From: Piper betle
Taxonomy: Eukaryota > Streptophyta > Magnoliopsida > Piperales > Piperaceae
Assembly (NCBI GenBank): GCA_033002965.1
Contig: JAURVB010013320.1
Span: 43,046-107,045, forward strand
Direction of reading: 5' to 3'
DNA length: 64,000 nt
Under the pieces are notes generated by a model. The model was not told where the DNA came from, did no database searches, and saw nothing but the letters and a program-made list of their open reading frames with translations. Shown one piece after another: positions 11,454 through 22,987 of the stretch. The position numbers were made by a program, and so were the translations under genes. The stretch's first letter is position 1, and each line of letters starts with the position of its first letter.

Positions 11454-13047
11454 CAAGCTACGCAGTCGGACACGAACATGAAGAGTGTGTTAGGCCAAAT
11501 TTTGACAGCCATACATGGACTAGCGCAGGCTTCAAATAATACCAGTTCTGTGGTTATGAACATAGCACAGTGATTATCGGGATTGGTAACAGGGAATGGA
11601 GCTCTATATTCGGCTGCGGTAGCATCCCAAATGGGGATGAGGGGAGTGCCGAAGAGCAGGTAGGGATAGCTGACCCGAGCGAGTGAGGGGAACTTCTAAA
11701 CCCAGCGCCACCGGTAGTCTAACAATTGGTACTGCCAGTTGGGGATGACAGTGATCGATACACTGTAGAAATATTCCGGAAGAGTGGAGCTGAGGTATTA
11801 TTAATTGGAGGGACTGATCCAATGAAGGCGGAGAGCTAGATGGACATTATTGAGAAAGCATTAAGAGCTCTCTCTGTGCCTCATCGCCATCAAGTGAGGT
11901 GGGCGACATGCATGCTTCAGGAGGAAGCATCTTATTGGTGGAAGTACGTGGAGAAGACTACGTTCCATCAACGGGAGAATTCGTCCATTCCTTGGGCGGA
12001 ATTTGTAACAGCTTTCAATGGACAATATTTCCTAAGTCTGTTGTCCAGAAGAAAGATTTGGAATTTGCACTCTAACTCAGAGGGATGATTCAGTCCGAGA
12101 GTATGCAAAAAATTTCTTGCAATTGGAGAGATTTGCACCTGGGAGTCTGGCAACTGTTCGGGCTAGAGCAGACAAATTTTTCTGGGGGTTGAAGCTAGAA
12201 TTGAGGAGTAGGGTTTCTACGGTGCCAAGAGGCACTATAACCGAAGTGATTGAGGTAGCCACTACTCATGAGTTGGTGTACAACTATGTCCATGCACAGA
12301 AATAGGGGAAGGCTACTATGCAACATAAGAATGCCAACCCGGGTAGTAGCAAAAACCGGTCTGCAGAACACCAGCAACAGAACTATCAACAGAATGTCGA
12401 TGGGAACCACAAAAGGAAGTTTCAGGAGATTATGTATCGACTATGTAAGAAATTGCATCAAGATGCATTCAGGGCTATGCAGTGAGCCCCGTCGGTGCTA
12501 CAACTGCGGAAGGACGGGACACCTGCAAAATGAGTGTCGTCAGCCCCTGAAGCAACAACAGGAGCAACCTAAAAAGGAGAAGACACCAGCTCCTAATCGC
12601 TACCCAGCACCTGCAAAATCGGTGGACAAAGGGAAGCCGAAACTTTTTGCAGTCGAAATCGAGGACGATGACCACACAGTTCGAGCTAAAATTCTGATTC
12701 AAAGTGTCAGTGTGGATGTTTTATTTGATTCGGGGTGTACACATTCGTTCCTATCATCCTGATTAGTTAAGAGTTTAGGACTCCAAACGTCTACATTACC
12801 CAAGACTTATAGGGTCACTACTGCAACGGGAGATGGGGAAGTCACAGCGTTAGGAGTGACTAACCTATCCTCGGATATACAAGGGAAACCCTATGTATGG
12901 AATTTCATTGTCTATAGGATAATAGGCTTTGATGTACTGTTGGGAATGGACTGGTTGTCTACACACCAGGCTTTTCTCGACTGTAAAGGGAGGAGAGTGT
13001 TGACGAAACCTTGTAATTGTGAGATGGGGCCAAGGGTCATGGAATGA
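11427..13047 (+). pseudogene. Decayed gag and protease of Y1
   Basis: Frame fragments of a Ty3/gypsy gag and aspartic protease can be followed through stops and frameshifts. The start at 11427 reads M-A-G-T-R but stops near 11572. A gag capsid-like block is seen at 11840-12088 (EEASYWWKYVEKTTF) and again at 12117-12305. A zinc knuckle CYNCGRTGHLQNEC (CX2CX4HX4C) lies near 12496-12540, followed by the protease active-site motif DSGCTHSF near 12728. An in-frame TGA at 12763 and a later stop at 13045-13047 interrupt the protease. The conserved protease segment VLLGMDWL follows near 12938. Clearly non-functional. Confidence 0.88.
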
Positions 13048-16000
13048 TCCATCCTCTTGTATTGTGTCGATTAGTGAGGTAACTGCGTGGTTTGGTGAGG
13101 GTTGTAAAGCCTTTTCGGCAACTCTAGAGGAGTCTGAGTCCAAACCCAAAGAGTTGTCCATGATTCAGGTGGTAGCAGAATTTCCGGACGTGCTTCCAAG
13201 CGAGCTTCCAGGGTTACCTCCTAAGCGGGTGGTGGAGTTTGTCATTGACCTAGCACCTGGAGTATCACCAATTTCTAAAGCACCATACCGCATGCTCCAG
13301 CAAAACTCAAGGAGTTAAAGAGTCGATTAGAAGAGATGTTGCAGGCAGGCTTCATCCGACCAAGTACTTCACCCTGGAGAGCCGCTATTCTTTTCGTCAA
13401 GAAGAAGGATGGCTCACTTCGATTGTGTATTGACTATCGCCAGCTCAATCAAGTGACAGTCAAGAATCGGTACCTCCTACCGAGGATTGATGATTTATTT
13501 AATCAGTTGAAAACAGCCGGAATATTCTCAAAAATAAACTTGCGGTGTGGATATCATCAACTGCGGTTGAAGGAATCTGACATACAGAAAATGGCTTTCG
13601 GAACTCGATATGGACATTATGAGTTTCTGGTTATGCCTTTTGGTCTGACAAATGCACCAGTAGCCTTTATGTCACTTATGAACACGGTGTTCCACGAATA
13701 CTTGGATAAGTTTATTATTGTGTTTGTCGATGACATTCTGGTCTATTCAAATAATGAGGAGGACCATGGGAAACACTTGTCCATTGCTCTTCAAGTTTTG
13801 AGGGACAATCAATTGATCGCCAAGTTATCAAAGTGTGACATCTGGTTGGAGGAGGTGAACTTCCTCGGACATGTTGTCTCAAAGGCGGGAGTCGCAGTGG
13901 ATCCATCAAAAGTGAGAGCAGTTACTGATTGGCCACAACCCAAGTCAGTCACAAATATCCGAAGTTTCTTTGGACTAGCAGGTTACTATCGGAAATTCAT
14001 TAAAGATTTCTCCTTGGTGGCATCGCCAATGACTAAGCTTACACACAAGGGAGTCAAGTTCGAATGGAGTAACAAGTGTGAGGAGAGTTTCCAATCTTTC
14101 AAGAAGAGTTTAACTACTGCACCAACTACTGCACCAATTTTGACTATACCAAATGGCAATGAAGGATTCATGGTCTTCAGTCATGCATCGCTAGTGGGGT
14201 TAGGATGTGTCCTTATGCAAGACGGTAAGGTGGTGGCTTACGCCTCTCGCCAATTGAAGATTCATGAGCAAAATTATGCAACCCATCACTTGGAACTGGC
14301 AGCAGTTGTATTTGCTCTGAAAATTTGGAGACACTATTTGTACGGAGCTCAGTTCCAGGTTTTCCCCGACCACCAAAGTTTGAAGTATATCATCATCCAG
14401 AATGACCTTAACCTTCGACAGAGGCAGTGTATAGAATACTTAAAGGACTATGATTTCCAAATTTTATACCATCCGGGAAAAGCGAACGTTGTAGCCGATG
14501 CGCTGAGTCGAAAGGGCAAGGTAGACAAGGGTCAACAGCTAGCTAGACTTTGGGCTATGTCAGCTAAGGTGGTAGCTATTAACCCGGTGGAACGAACGAT
14601 AGGACTACTAGCGAACTTGGTTATCTCCAATGAATTGGTGGACCGAGTTAAGCTAACACAAATGGAAGATGAGAAGCTGAATGAAATGTTGGACAAAACT
14701 CCCGACATTGTAGTAAATTCCAACAGTGTAATCAGATTTGGAGGGAGGTTGTGTGTACCCACCAATGATGCATTAAAGCAAGATATCCTGGAGGAAGCTC
14801 ATTGTTCAAAGTTCTCAATACACCCTGGTGTTACAAAGATGTACCAGGACTTAAAATGAACCTACTGGTGGATTGGGATGAAGAGGGATGTGGTGGATTT
14901 TGTTTCCAAGTGTCAGACATGCCAATTGATCAAAGCCCAACATCAACTACCCGGTGGATTATTACAATCTTTAGAGATACCTACCTGGAAATGGGAGCGT
15001 GTCACATGTGATTTTATTACTAAACTCCCAAGGACTTTGAAGAGACATGACTCTATATGGGTGGTTGTGGACCGTTTGACTAAGGCAGCTCACTTTATCC
15101 CCACAAAATCAACAAGGACGGCGGAATACTTAGCAGAACTGTACATAAATAACATTGTCAGGCTGCATGGAATTCCAAAGGAGATAGTCTCTGACAGAGA
15201 TCCCCTATTCACGTCACATTTTTGGGAAGTTTTCCAAAAGCTATGGGGACCCAAATCAAGTTAAGTACAGCATATCACCCCCAAACTGATGGTCAGAGTG
15301 AGAGGACCAATCAAACCTTGGAGGATTTGTTGAGAGCTTGCATCCTCGACTGGGGAGGAGATTGGGAGAAACACTTAGCCTTGGCTGAATTCACCTATAA
15401 TAACTCTTACCAAGCCAGTATATGAATGGCACCGTTTGAAGCTTTATATGGTAGGCCTTGTCGATCTCCATCATGCTGGTTGGAGTCTACAGAGGTGGTT
15501 ATGGTCGGGCCAGAGATGGTGAGTGAAGCAGTTGAAAAAGTGCAACTCATCCAGCAAAGGCTTAAGGTAGCTCAGGATCGGCAGAAAAGTTATGCTGACA
15601 CTCGAAGGAAGGACTTAGAATTCCAAGTTGGGGAGTTCGACTACCTTAAGACCTCACCTAAAAAGGGAGTGATCAGATTTAGAACATTAGGGAAGTTGAA
15701 GCCAAGATTTATAGGACCATTTCCAATTCTGGATCGAATCGGAAGTTGTGCACATAGATTAGCATTACCACCAAGCCTTCATGGTGTACACAATGTCTTT
15801 CATGTGTCAATGCTAAAGAAATATTAACGAGATGAGAATCACATTATCACAAATTTTGCAGATTTAGAGCTATAATCGGATTTAACCTACGAGGAAAAAC
15901 TGGTTCGTATCTTAGCGAGGGAAACAAAGACACTACGTAACAAGGAGATCCTTTTGGTCAAGGTATTACGGCGAAATCAGGGATCAGAAGAAGCTACATG

Positions 16001-16052
16001 AGAGACTGAACAGGAAATGACTAGAAAATATCCTAGCCTGTTTGTAGCATAA
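13048..16052 (+). pseudogene. Decayed pol of Y1 (RT, RNase H, integrase, chromodomain-like tail)
   Basis: The linker ELPGLPPKR (near 13202) precedes a stop at about 13316. A long open segment, 13336-14859, holds reverse transcriptase with [13 protein letters not shown] and the catalytic FVDDIL, then RNase H. The first RNase H aspartate seems replaced by histidine (FSHAS, near 14178) where Z2 has NDAS. A TGA at 14857-14859 separates the integrase, which carries CQTC of the zinc finger, VSDRDPLF and SERTNQTLEDLL across a frameshift at about 15240. Another stop at 15423-15425 precedes [12 protein letters not shown]. The tail around 15900-16052 is chromodomain-like, matching the intact version in Z2. 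At least five breaks mean no product. Confidence 0.9.
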
Positions 16053-16155
16053 AATCCGTGTATTTGTTGTAACATGAACTTATACTGGAGATGTACTTAA
16101 TCATGAGTATCCTATTAATGCTATGATATTTCGGGGTTAAAATAATTCTAAGTTG

Positions 16156-16415
16156 GTGGGATCAAACGTGGGAAAATTTTAATTTTTTTTCATTTAAATG
16201 GAAAAAAATCGTTAGCTGGTTAAGTATGAATTAAAATAATTATGGGGACTCCCTTTTTATTTATTTGAGTAATAAGTGTGGCTACTGGGAAATGGTCTAA
16301 AACTGTGGGATCTTTATATATCTTTTTGTTAGAAAAGCTAGACATATTTACTAAATTGTGAGTAACACCTAGCCAGCTAGGCCTACAATGTTGTGAGAAG
16401 TGGCGGGTCGTTACA
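16156..16415 (+). repeat. Internally deleted 3' LTR of Y1
   Basis: After the purine tract 'agttggtgggat' (16151-16162) the sequence corresponds to 5' LTR positions from about 8661 for roughly 80 bp, then jumps to the equivalent of about 10905 and runs to TTACA at 16415. The extreme LTR start and about 2.2 kb of the body are missing. The first junction falls on the shared word GTGGGAT, suggesting microhomology-mediated deletion. Confidence 0.85.
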
Positions 16416-17210
16416 CTTGTTGAGTGTAAAATTAATAACTCATGTTTAGAATTCAGGTTTGTATGATCTTGGTCGTTTTGTTTTCACACGCCATAGATCT
16501 ATAAATTATATGTTGAGCATGTCGACTGATTTGGCATAGATGATCATGAATAGGTCTAAAATTGGACAAAAGGTGGTAGCTTTCAAGGTTCTAAAGACCA
16601 AATCGCCCATTTCCCCAAATTTCACATCTTGATATGATTTTAATTTCATGATATATCTTATGATCATCCGTTAAGAATGTTGTGTTCTTAATATCATAAA
16701 TTTACAGTACTAAAATTACCTCAACTAAGGCTTGAATAAAATTTATGAAACATTGTGTGCATATGCTGTGTTCTGTGTTGATTGCTTGTGTTGTGTGTTT
16801 ACTTAAATGTTTGTCTAATAATTAGATCACATGAAAAACTATAAAAATTTACCTAATTAACCAATAACTATTTTATGTAACCCTGAAAATTTTGGAATTA
16901 AACAAAATTCATTCTAATTTTTAATGGAACTAAGTTCATAATCCAATTTCTATGATTTCAATTGAAAAATCTGTAGAAAATATATTCATCAATGGGAAAA
17001 TTATATAATAAATTACAAAGTTTACTAGGTGTCCTAATAATATCTATGTCAAATTTTGGAGCATTTGGGTAAGTAATTTAGTAGAATTTTCTAATTCTAC
17101 CCTTGTTGGGTAAATTATAGAAATCACTAAATTAGAAATCAAGAGTAGAAAGATTACTAAGGCCCAATTATAAGGAATTGGAACTAAAATATTAATGGGC
17201 TAAACTTTCA
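16416..17210. other. Older sequence right of Y1, unclassified
   Basis: This continues the sequence split by Y1 (left side 8103-8598). It is AT-rich, has no open frame worth calling, and reads like the interior of an old LTR or non-coding repeat. It ends where reverse LTR X3 begins. Confidence 0.5.
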
Positions 17211-19254
17211 TGTAACATCCCAATTTTGGTTCATCTAAGAACTAAATAAAAAATGTTAGGATCAAGTCGAGTCGTGTTTAAAGTTGTTGGTCAGTAAGAC
17301 TCGATTGATAAAATAGATCAAAACAACCCGCTTAGTGTTATGAGAATGAAAGACATTGTTAAATACGGGTCAAAACACATTAAATGTAAGTAAAAGCAAG
17401 AAAAGAAATAAATACACTAAGCTCAAGTGTGTGTAATGTCTATTTGTCCTCCAATCAAGGTCGGCACAGGATTTGCAAGACCTACATATATTATATGAAA
17501 AACGTGAGTAATGAGTGTTACTGGTCCGAAAAATAACTAATACAATTTAGCAAACGGGTATTCCATTACCTACAAAAACTTATGAAACTTCAAGATTGCC
17601 TCACACCGAGTGGTAAGCAAACATACTTAAGCAAGTGCTGGCTCGCATGCATGGCTAATGTTCAGGTTCATATATACAATGCTTATGCCCTCACATCTTC
17701 TATATTTCACCTGCCACAATACTCGAGTTGCAAAAGGAACAGTTAAAGTTATTGCCACAAATTCCAAAAATGTGTTGTGTTATACAGTACCCTCATACAC
17801 CGTACGGCCTCTGGGTTTGAAGGAGTACTTGTGCGGTCCATATATATCTCCATATCACTCACTCTCTTATTTGTGATATCCGTAAAAAAGCGTGTACTTA
17901 TATAATAGGTTTAGGCAAGAAGTTTATAGCACATATTTATGTAGCTTTAGTTCGAAAGCCAACATGAGATCTCATCCTAATAGTTTTATTAAACATGTGT
18001 AGAAAACACGGCTAAATAGCCCGACATTGTTGGGATCCGATAAAACACTGTCGATGTCGTCCAACGTTTAAAACACGAATAAACTCTACATGCAAGGAGT
18101 CAACTAGAGAGGGGAGAGTGCTACGAACTTGTGGTCCAAGCTCCAAGCGTATCTCCACCTCTACGGCGAGCTCATACTCTAAAACCTACATCGGAACCCA
18201 CTATTAAGTAAAATACTTACATTTTTATATGATACATGCTCGTGGTGTGTGCTCATATCATCAATACATCCTAATATAAAAAATGGTGCTAACAAACTAA
18301 TAACTAAACATTTAGCACGAAAATTGAGACATAATAATATTAAATAATAAATTAATAAATAAACAAGAAAATGCACTCATAGATAATTAGATAAATAATA
18401 AATATATAAACATGAACAACGCTCTAATCATAAAACAATAAGATAATTATACTATACAAATATACGGGTAAACACAAGTAAATATCAACATATACTCGTA
18501 TTAGTAAATAAATAAATATATAATAATTCAATTTATAAATAAATAAATATATAGTTAATACTCATTAATCATAAATAATAATAATATCATTGTTATCCAA
18601 TACGAAGTACGTAATTATAGGCAAATAAATAATGACATACACACGAACAAACAAATAGATAAATAAATAAATAAATAATACATATGTATATATGCACACA
18701 CACACATTAGTAAACATAAATAAGACAAATATTATTTAGTAAATATATCATTAATAATTATACGTAATCATATAAACAAGCATTATAATTAATGAATACT
18801 CTAACAATATGAAATGAATACTAATAAATAAATAAATAAATCAATCAATCAAACAATAAATAAACAAAAATAATCATAACACCCAAACATGCTCAATCAT
18901 GTGAATATGCATCTTAATTAATATAATTGTTGTCGCATTACCAAACATGGTGCAAGAATAGACGAAAATCAGTCCAAAGTGAGCTAAACCAAATCGAATC
19001 GAACTGAACTGAGCTGAGCCTGAGCGAACCAAATGTGCTGAACCAACCCAGTCTGGGTTAAGTGAAAAATTAGCTACGTTGACTAGGCGGACATGAACTG
19101 GACTCGACTCAGGCAAGACCAAGCGAACACGGGAATGACAAGATTGACTCGGGCATGGCCAGGCAGATGCGACGCACGCCACTCAACATGGACGCTAGCA
19201 GAGCAAACAAGCTGGACGGGGTGGCCGATGCCTATCGCCAAAAAATGCCGACGG
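17211..19254 (-). mobile_element. LTR X3, 3'-side segment (reverse)
   Basis: TGTAACATCCC at 17211 is the reverse complement of the X terminus. The TTTA-rich tract appears as TAAA runs at about 18340-18880. The LTR continues at 21885 beyond Y2; without Y2 and one TSD copy its length is about 3.14 kb. No convincing TSD was found for X3 itself. Confidence 0.82.
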
Positions 19255-21884
19255 TGTAACGACCCACCATTTCTCACAACATTGTGGGCCTAGCTGGCTA
19301 GATGTTACTCACAATTTAGCAAATATGTCTAGCTTTTCTAATGAAAACATATATAAAGATCCCACAGTCATGGACCGTTTCCCAGTAGCCACACGTATTT
19401 CTCAAATAAATAAAAAAAGGAGTCCCCATATTTATTTTACTCCATGCTCTGGTTGTCAATCACCCAATTTCGTATCTGCACGCCTGCTGAGGCAATTCCA
19501 CATTAGTGATTACAACACTAAGTAGTATAATAGATAAAACAAGTCAAGTACATTCCACTACTTCCCTATGTTCATTTTAATATGTGGTCGAGTGATTCCG
19601 CTATACTCCAAAACAATGTGGAGGAGGTATCCGCTGTGATCCGCACACCCCGGCTGTAGCCCTTTTCTGGGGAGGCTACCACTACCTTCTCCACTACCAA
19701 TGCCTCGCACACCCTAGCCGTAGCCTTTTCGTGGGAAAGCTATCACTGCACTCAAGTGATTGCTATGCCCCGTTTGTGGGGAAGCTCTCACTACCAATTC
19801 TAGTGCCAGTGCCTCACACACCCCAGACATAGCTTTTTTATGGGGAGGTGGTTATCACTGCACTCTAGTGCCAGTGCCTTGCACACCCCGGCCGTAGCCT
19901 TTTTATCGACAGGCTATCACTGCACTCAGGTGATTGCTATGCCTCGTTTGTAGGGAAGCTCTCACTACCAACTCTAGTGCCAGTGCCTCACACACCCCGG
20001 CCATAGCCTTTTTATGGGGAGGCTATCACTGCACTCAGGTGATTGCTACGCCCCATTTGTGGGGAAGCTCTCACTACTAATTCTAGTGCCAGTGCCTCAC
20101 ACACCCTGGGCATAGCCTTTTATGGGGAAGCTATCACTGGACTCCAGTGCGATGGAGGAATCGTTGTGCCTCGCTCACCCCAGCCGTAGCCTTTTTGTGG
20201 GGCGGCTATCACTACTCCAAAATAATGTCGATGCATTGCACAATTTACGCACATAATACGACCCCGTGTCGGACTGAGTCAATTCTTTGACCCCGGTTTG
20301 CACTCGGTGTACGGTGGCCGAATCTGGGCTCAGGCTGACCTAGGCTACCAGCAAGGAAAGTACGATGTTCTACATATTATACGTATCTGACTTGAGATTT
20401 CGTCTGACTGTAATCGGCTAACCCTAATCTGAATGAGGGCATAGAATTATACATTAGTATAATTTTATTTGCATGAACCTACATGCAACTACATGACTAA
20501 TATACTATCAATTTTTAAATGATGTAATTAGTTCATGTTAGTCTTCATTACTTATTAAATTTTCAGCAATTCTGATGATAATTAATTATTAATTATCCCC
20601 ATCAAAATCCCCATTAACTAGTTGATAATTTAATTATTAACATGTCTCATACTTAATTCTTTTGTATTTACCTTATATTCTAACTCGACTACATCGATTT
20701 CTCCCATATTTACCGGTTGCCATTCTACTTTAACAATTCATTTAACGACCCTAAAGCTCCCAGCTTTATTGTAGTCAACCAGCGAAAGCTGGTATTTTCA
20801 CCATGCATGGCGACCAACCAGTAACATGGTGGCCTCCATTCGTTGCTATGGCGTCTCTAACTTGGCCACCACATGGCAACCCTCAACCAGTCCTTGGCGA
20901 CCCCATTCTGGCCACCCAATCAGCAACCCCGACCTTACCATGGTGACTCCATGTCGGTAACATAATCAGCCCATGACCCATGGTGACTACCCTCGTCGGC
21001 CACATAAACAGCACCCGACCAGACCCATGGCGGCTCCCCTTGCACCACCATGACGATGACCCTCTAGCACCACCATGACGACGACCTCTAGCACCACCAC
21101 GGCGGCACCCTCGACCAGCATGGCTGCACCACCACACCGACACTGACCTGTTCTCCCCTCAGATTTCAGACCTGCATGCCTCCTCGACGGTCAGTTTTGG
21201 CCCTCCAAGTTGACTCCATCAGGCCAGCATCACCGTCAGGAGCAATTCCCACCTCCAGCACATCAACCCCGCACCATGGAAGGAAACATGGCGTGGTTGC
21301 TGCTGCTAAACAGCAGGATGTCCTCCTTGTTTTCTTCTTCCCTTGTTGATTTCTCATTTAATTCTTGTTTATCATGTTTATGATTTATGCAACATGTGCA
21401 TGCATGCAACATAAGAAAAAGAAAGGAAAGAAAATTACCCGAGCGAAGGAGGAAATCCGGTGTCTGTCTGAGGAGGAAAAATGCAGATGACACCCTCCCC
21501 TTCTCCTTTTATAATGAAATAAAATGACGGCTAGGGTACGTGGAAGCACCCCATCACTGTAATTCCTTTAACCAGGTAATTGGGTAATTGACATGGTTCA
21601 CTTTACCATTTCACTTAACCTGTTAAATGGGTATATGGTATGGTTAACTTAAATGGTTAAATGGTTAAATAGTGTAGTCGACTCGACCGATTCAAATAGA
21701 ATTATCCGGTTAAAAATTACTTTTCAATTAACCGGGTAATTCATACTTAACCAACTATCGATTTTTTTTCCATTTAAATGAAAAAATTAAAATTTTCCCA
21801 CGTTCGATCCCACTGCGTCGAACATTATTATTATTATTATTATTATTATTTTTATTTTTTATTTTTTTTTCCCAGGTCTTTACA
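19255..21884 (-). mobile_element. Solo LTR Y2 (reverse)
   Basis: This 2630-bp LTR reads TGTAACGACCC at the left and ends GGTCTTTACA at the right, the reverse complement of the Y termini. The flanks GACGG (19250-19254) and GATGG (21885-21889) are a TSD with one C-to-T difference in a CpG. It carries the Y tandem array, hairpin, GC-rich block and TATA region in reverse order and aligns with Y1 throughout. No internal region remains. Confidence 0.9.
19640..20215. repeat. Tandem repeat array in Y2
   Basis: This is the reverse-orientation equivalent of the Y1 array at 10240-10705. Repeating words are 'ccggccgtagcctttttat' and 'tgattgctatgccccgttt'. It has more copies than Y1, so the array has expanded or contracted since the two copies separated. 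Confidence 0.85.
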
Positions 21885-22987
21885 GATGGCAGCACGGCTA
21901 GGGTCACCGCCGGCCAGGATCGATAGGGGCATCATGGCGGAGGTGCTGGTGGTGAGATCGAAGGAGTCTGGCCACTAGCTGGCCAGTTCTGACAATGGTC
22001 AGGAAGTGGCGCTATCTCCACCGGATGTGGCGACGTCGCCGGTGGTGATCGCGGCCATGGTGGTGGTTGTGGGTTGTGTCAAAATGGAGATCTATGCGAG
22101 CTGAAGCTTTTGGGAGTTGTTGGCTTCGTGGAGGACAGTCATCGGTGTCGGAAAATGGCCCGAACGGGTGGTGACGATGGCAAAAATTGACTGGAAACAC
22201 ACTATGGTTGGGCTAGTGGCGATTGTGGGTACAGACTGATAGCCGACTGCGAGGTGGTCGCGGTGGTGCCGATCAGGTGGCCGTAGGAGGGCCGCTACCA
22301 AACCGGAGGTGAGCCAAATTGGCAGCGGCGCTAGAGGTGAATAACTTCGAAAATGAGAGAAAAACAACCGAAAATCAATGGGTGAAGATAAGAATGATTG
22401 GATGGCTCAGATCATGCCACGTAGCACAACTTGAACGTTTGACATCTCATCTTCTAGTGGGACCCACCTATGGGTATATGCAATATACATATAGATGGAA
22501 AGCTCGGATCAAGGTTGTCCAAAGTCAAAACTAACTCAGTCTTAAAAGTGGTCTATATGTGGGAATCGAAGCGAGAATGCAAAATTGGCCTTGAACCCTA
22601 AACTCAATCAAGTTAGGCCCACAAAGGCACAATCTAGTGATCCAAAATTCCTATGTTGCATGCAAATGAAATACTCAGAAAATCTCAAACGGATACTAAA
22701 TGTTGTAACGGCCTAGATCTAGGCCTAAAATCATGGCTAACTTATAAAAATCATATGTATACCTTGTGTATATAATGATAACTCATGTTCTACTCTATCA
22801 TAACTGAAACTATCATATGCATATCAGGCATACTCAACCTCCATAACATGCTCATATGGCCATCTGGGTCTCATGCTTATATTCTTAAAATTTTTCTGGC
22901 TCGAGCTCGCTCGAACCGACTTGAGATTGGTCGGAGCTGGGCAACCTACATGGGAGTAAAACCCTAAGCCGAAACTGTGGTTTTCCA
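21885..22987 (-). mobile_element. LTR X3, 5'-side segment (reverse)
   Basis: X3 resumes after Y2 and runs to its start near 22987, where the plus strand reads 'aaactgtggttttcca'; the X start would be TGTAAAACC, here changed to TGGAAAACC. The GC-rich block (about 21890-22330) and the 'cctagatctaggcc' word near 22712 match X2 and X4. Confidence 0.8.

Larger units (their letters stand above)
8599..16415 (+). mobile_element. Ty3/gypsy element Y1 (Tekay/Del-like chromovirus), defective
   Basis: The order is 5' LTR (8599-11087), tRNA-Met-type PBS, gag with zinc knuckle, protease, reverse transcriptase, RNase H, integrase, chromodomain-like tail, purine tract and a 3' LTR remnant ending at 16415. 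The flanks CATGT (8594-8598) and CTTGT (16416-16420) form a 5-bp TSD with one mismatch, which implies the first LTR dinucleotide TG has become TA. Multiple stops and frameshifts and a 3' LTR reduced to about 260 bp make it immobile on its own. The Tekay/Del placement is inferred from the integrase and C-terminal similarity pattern. Confidence 0.9.
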
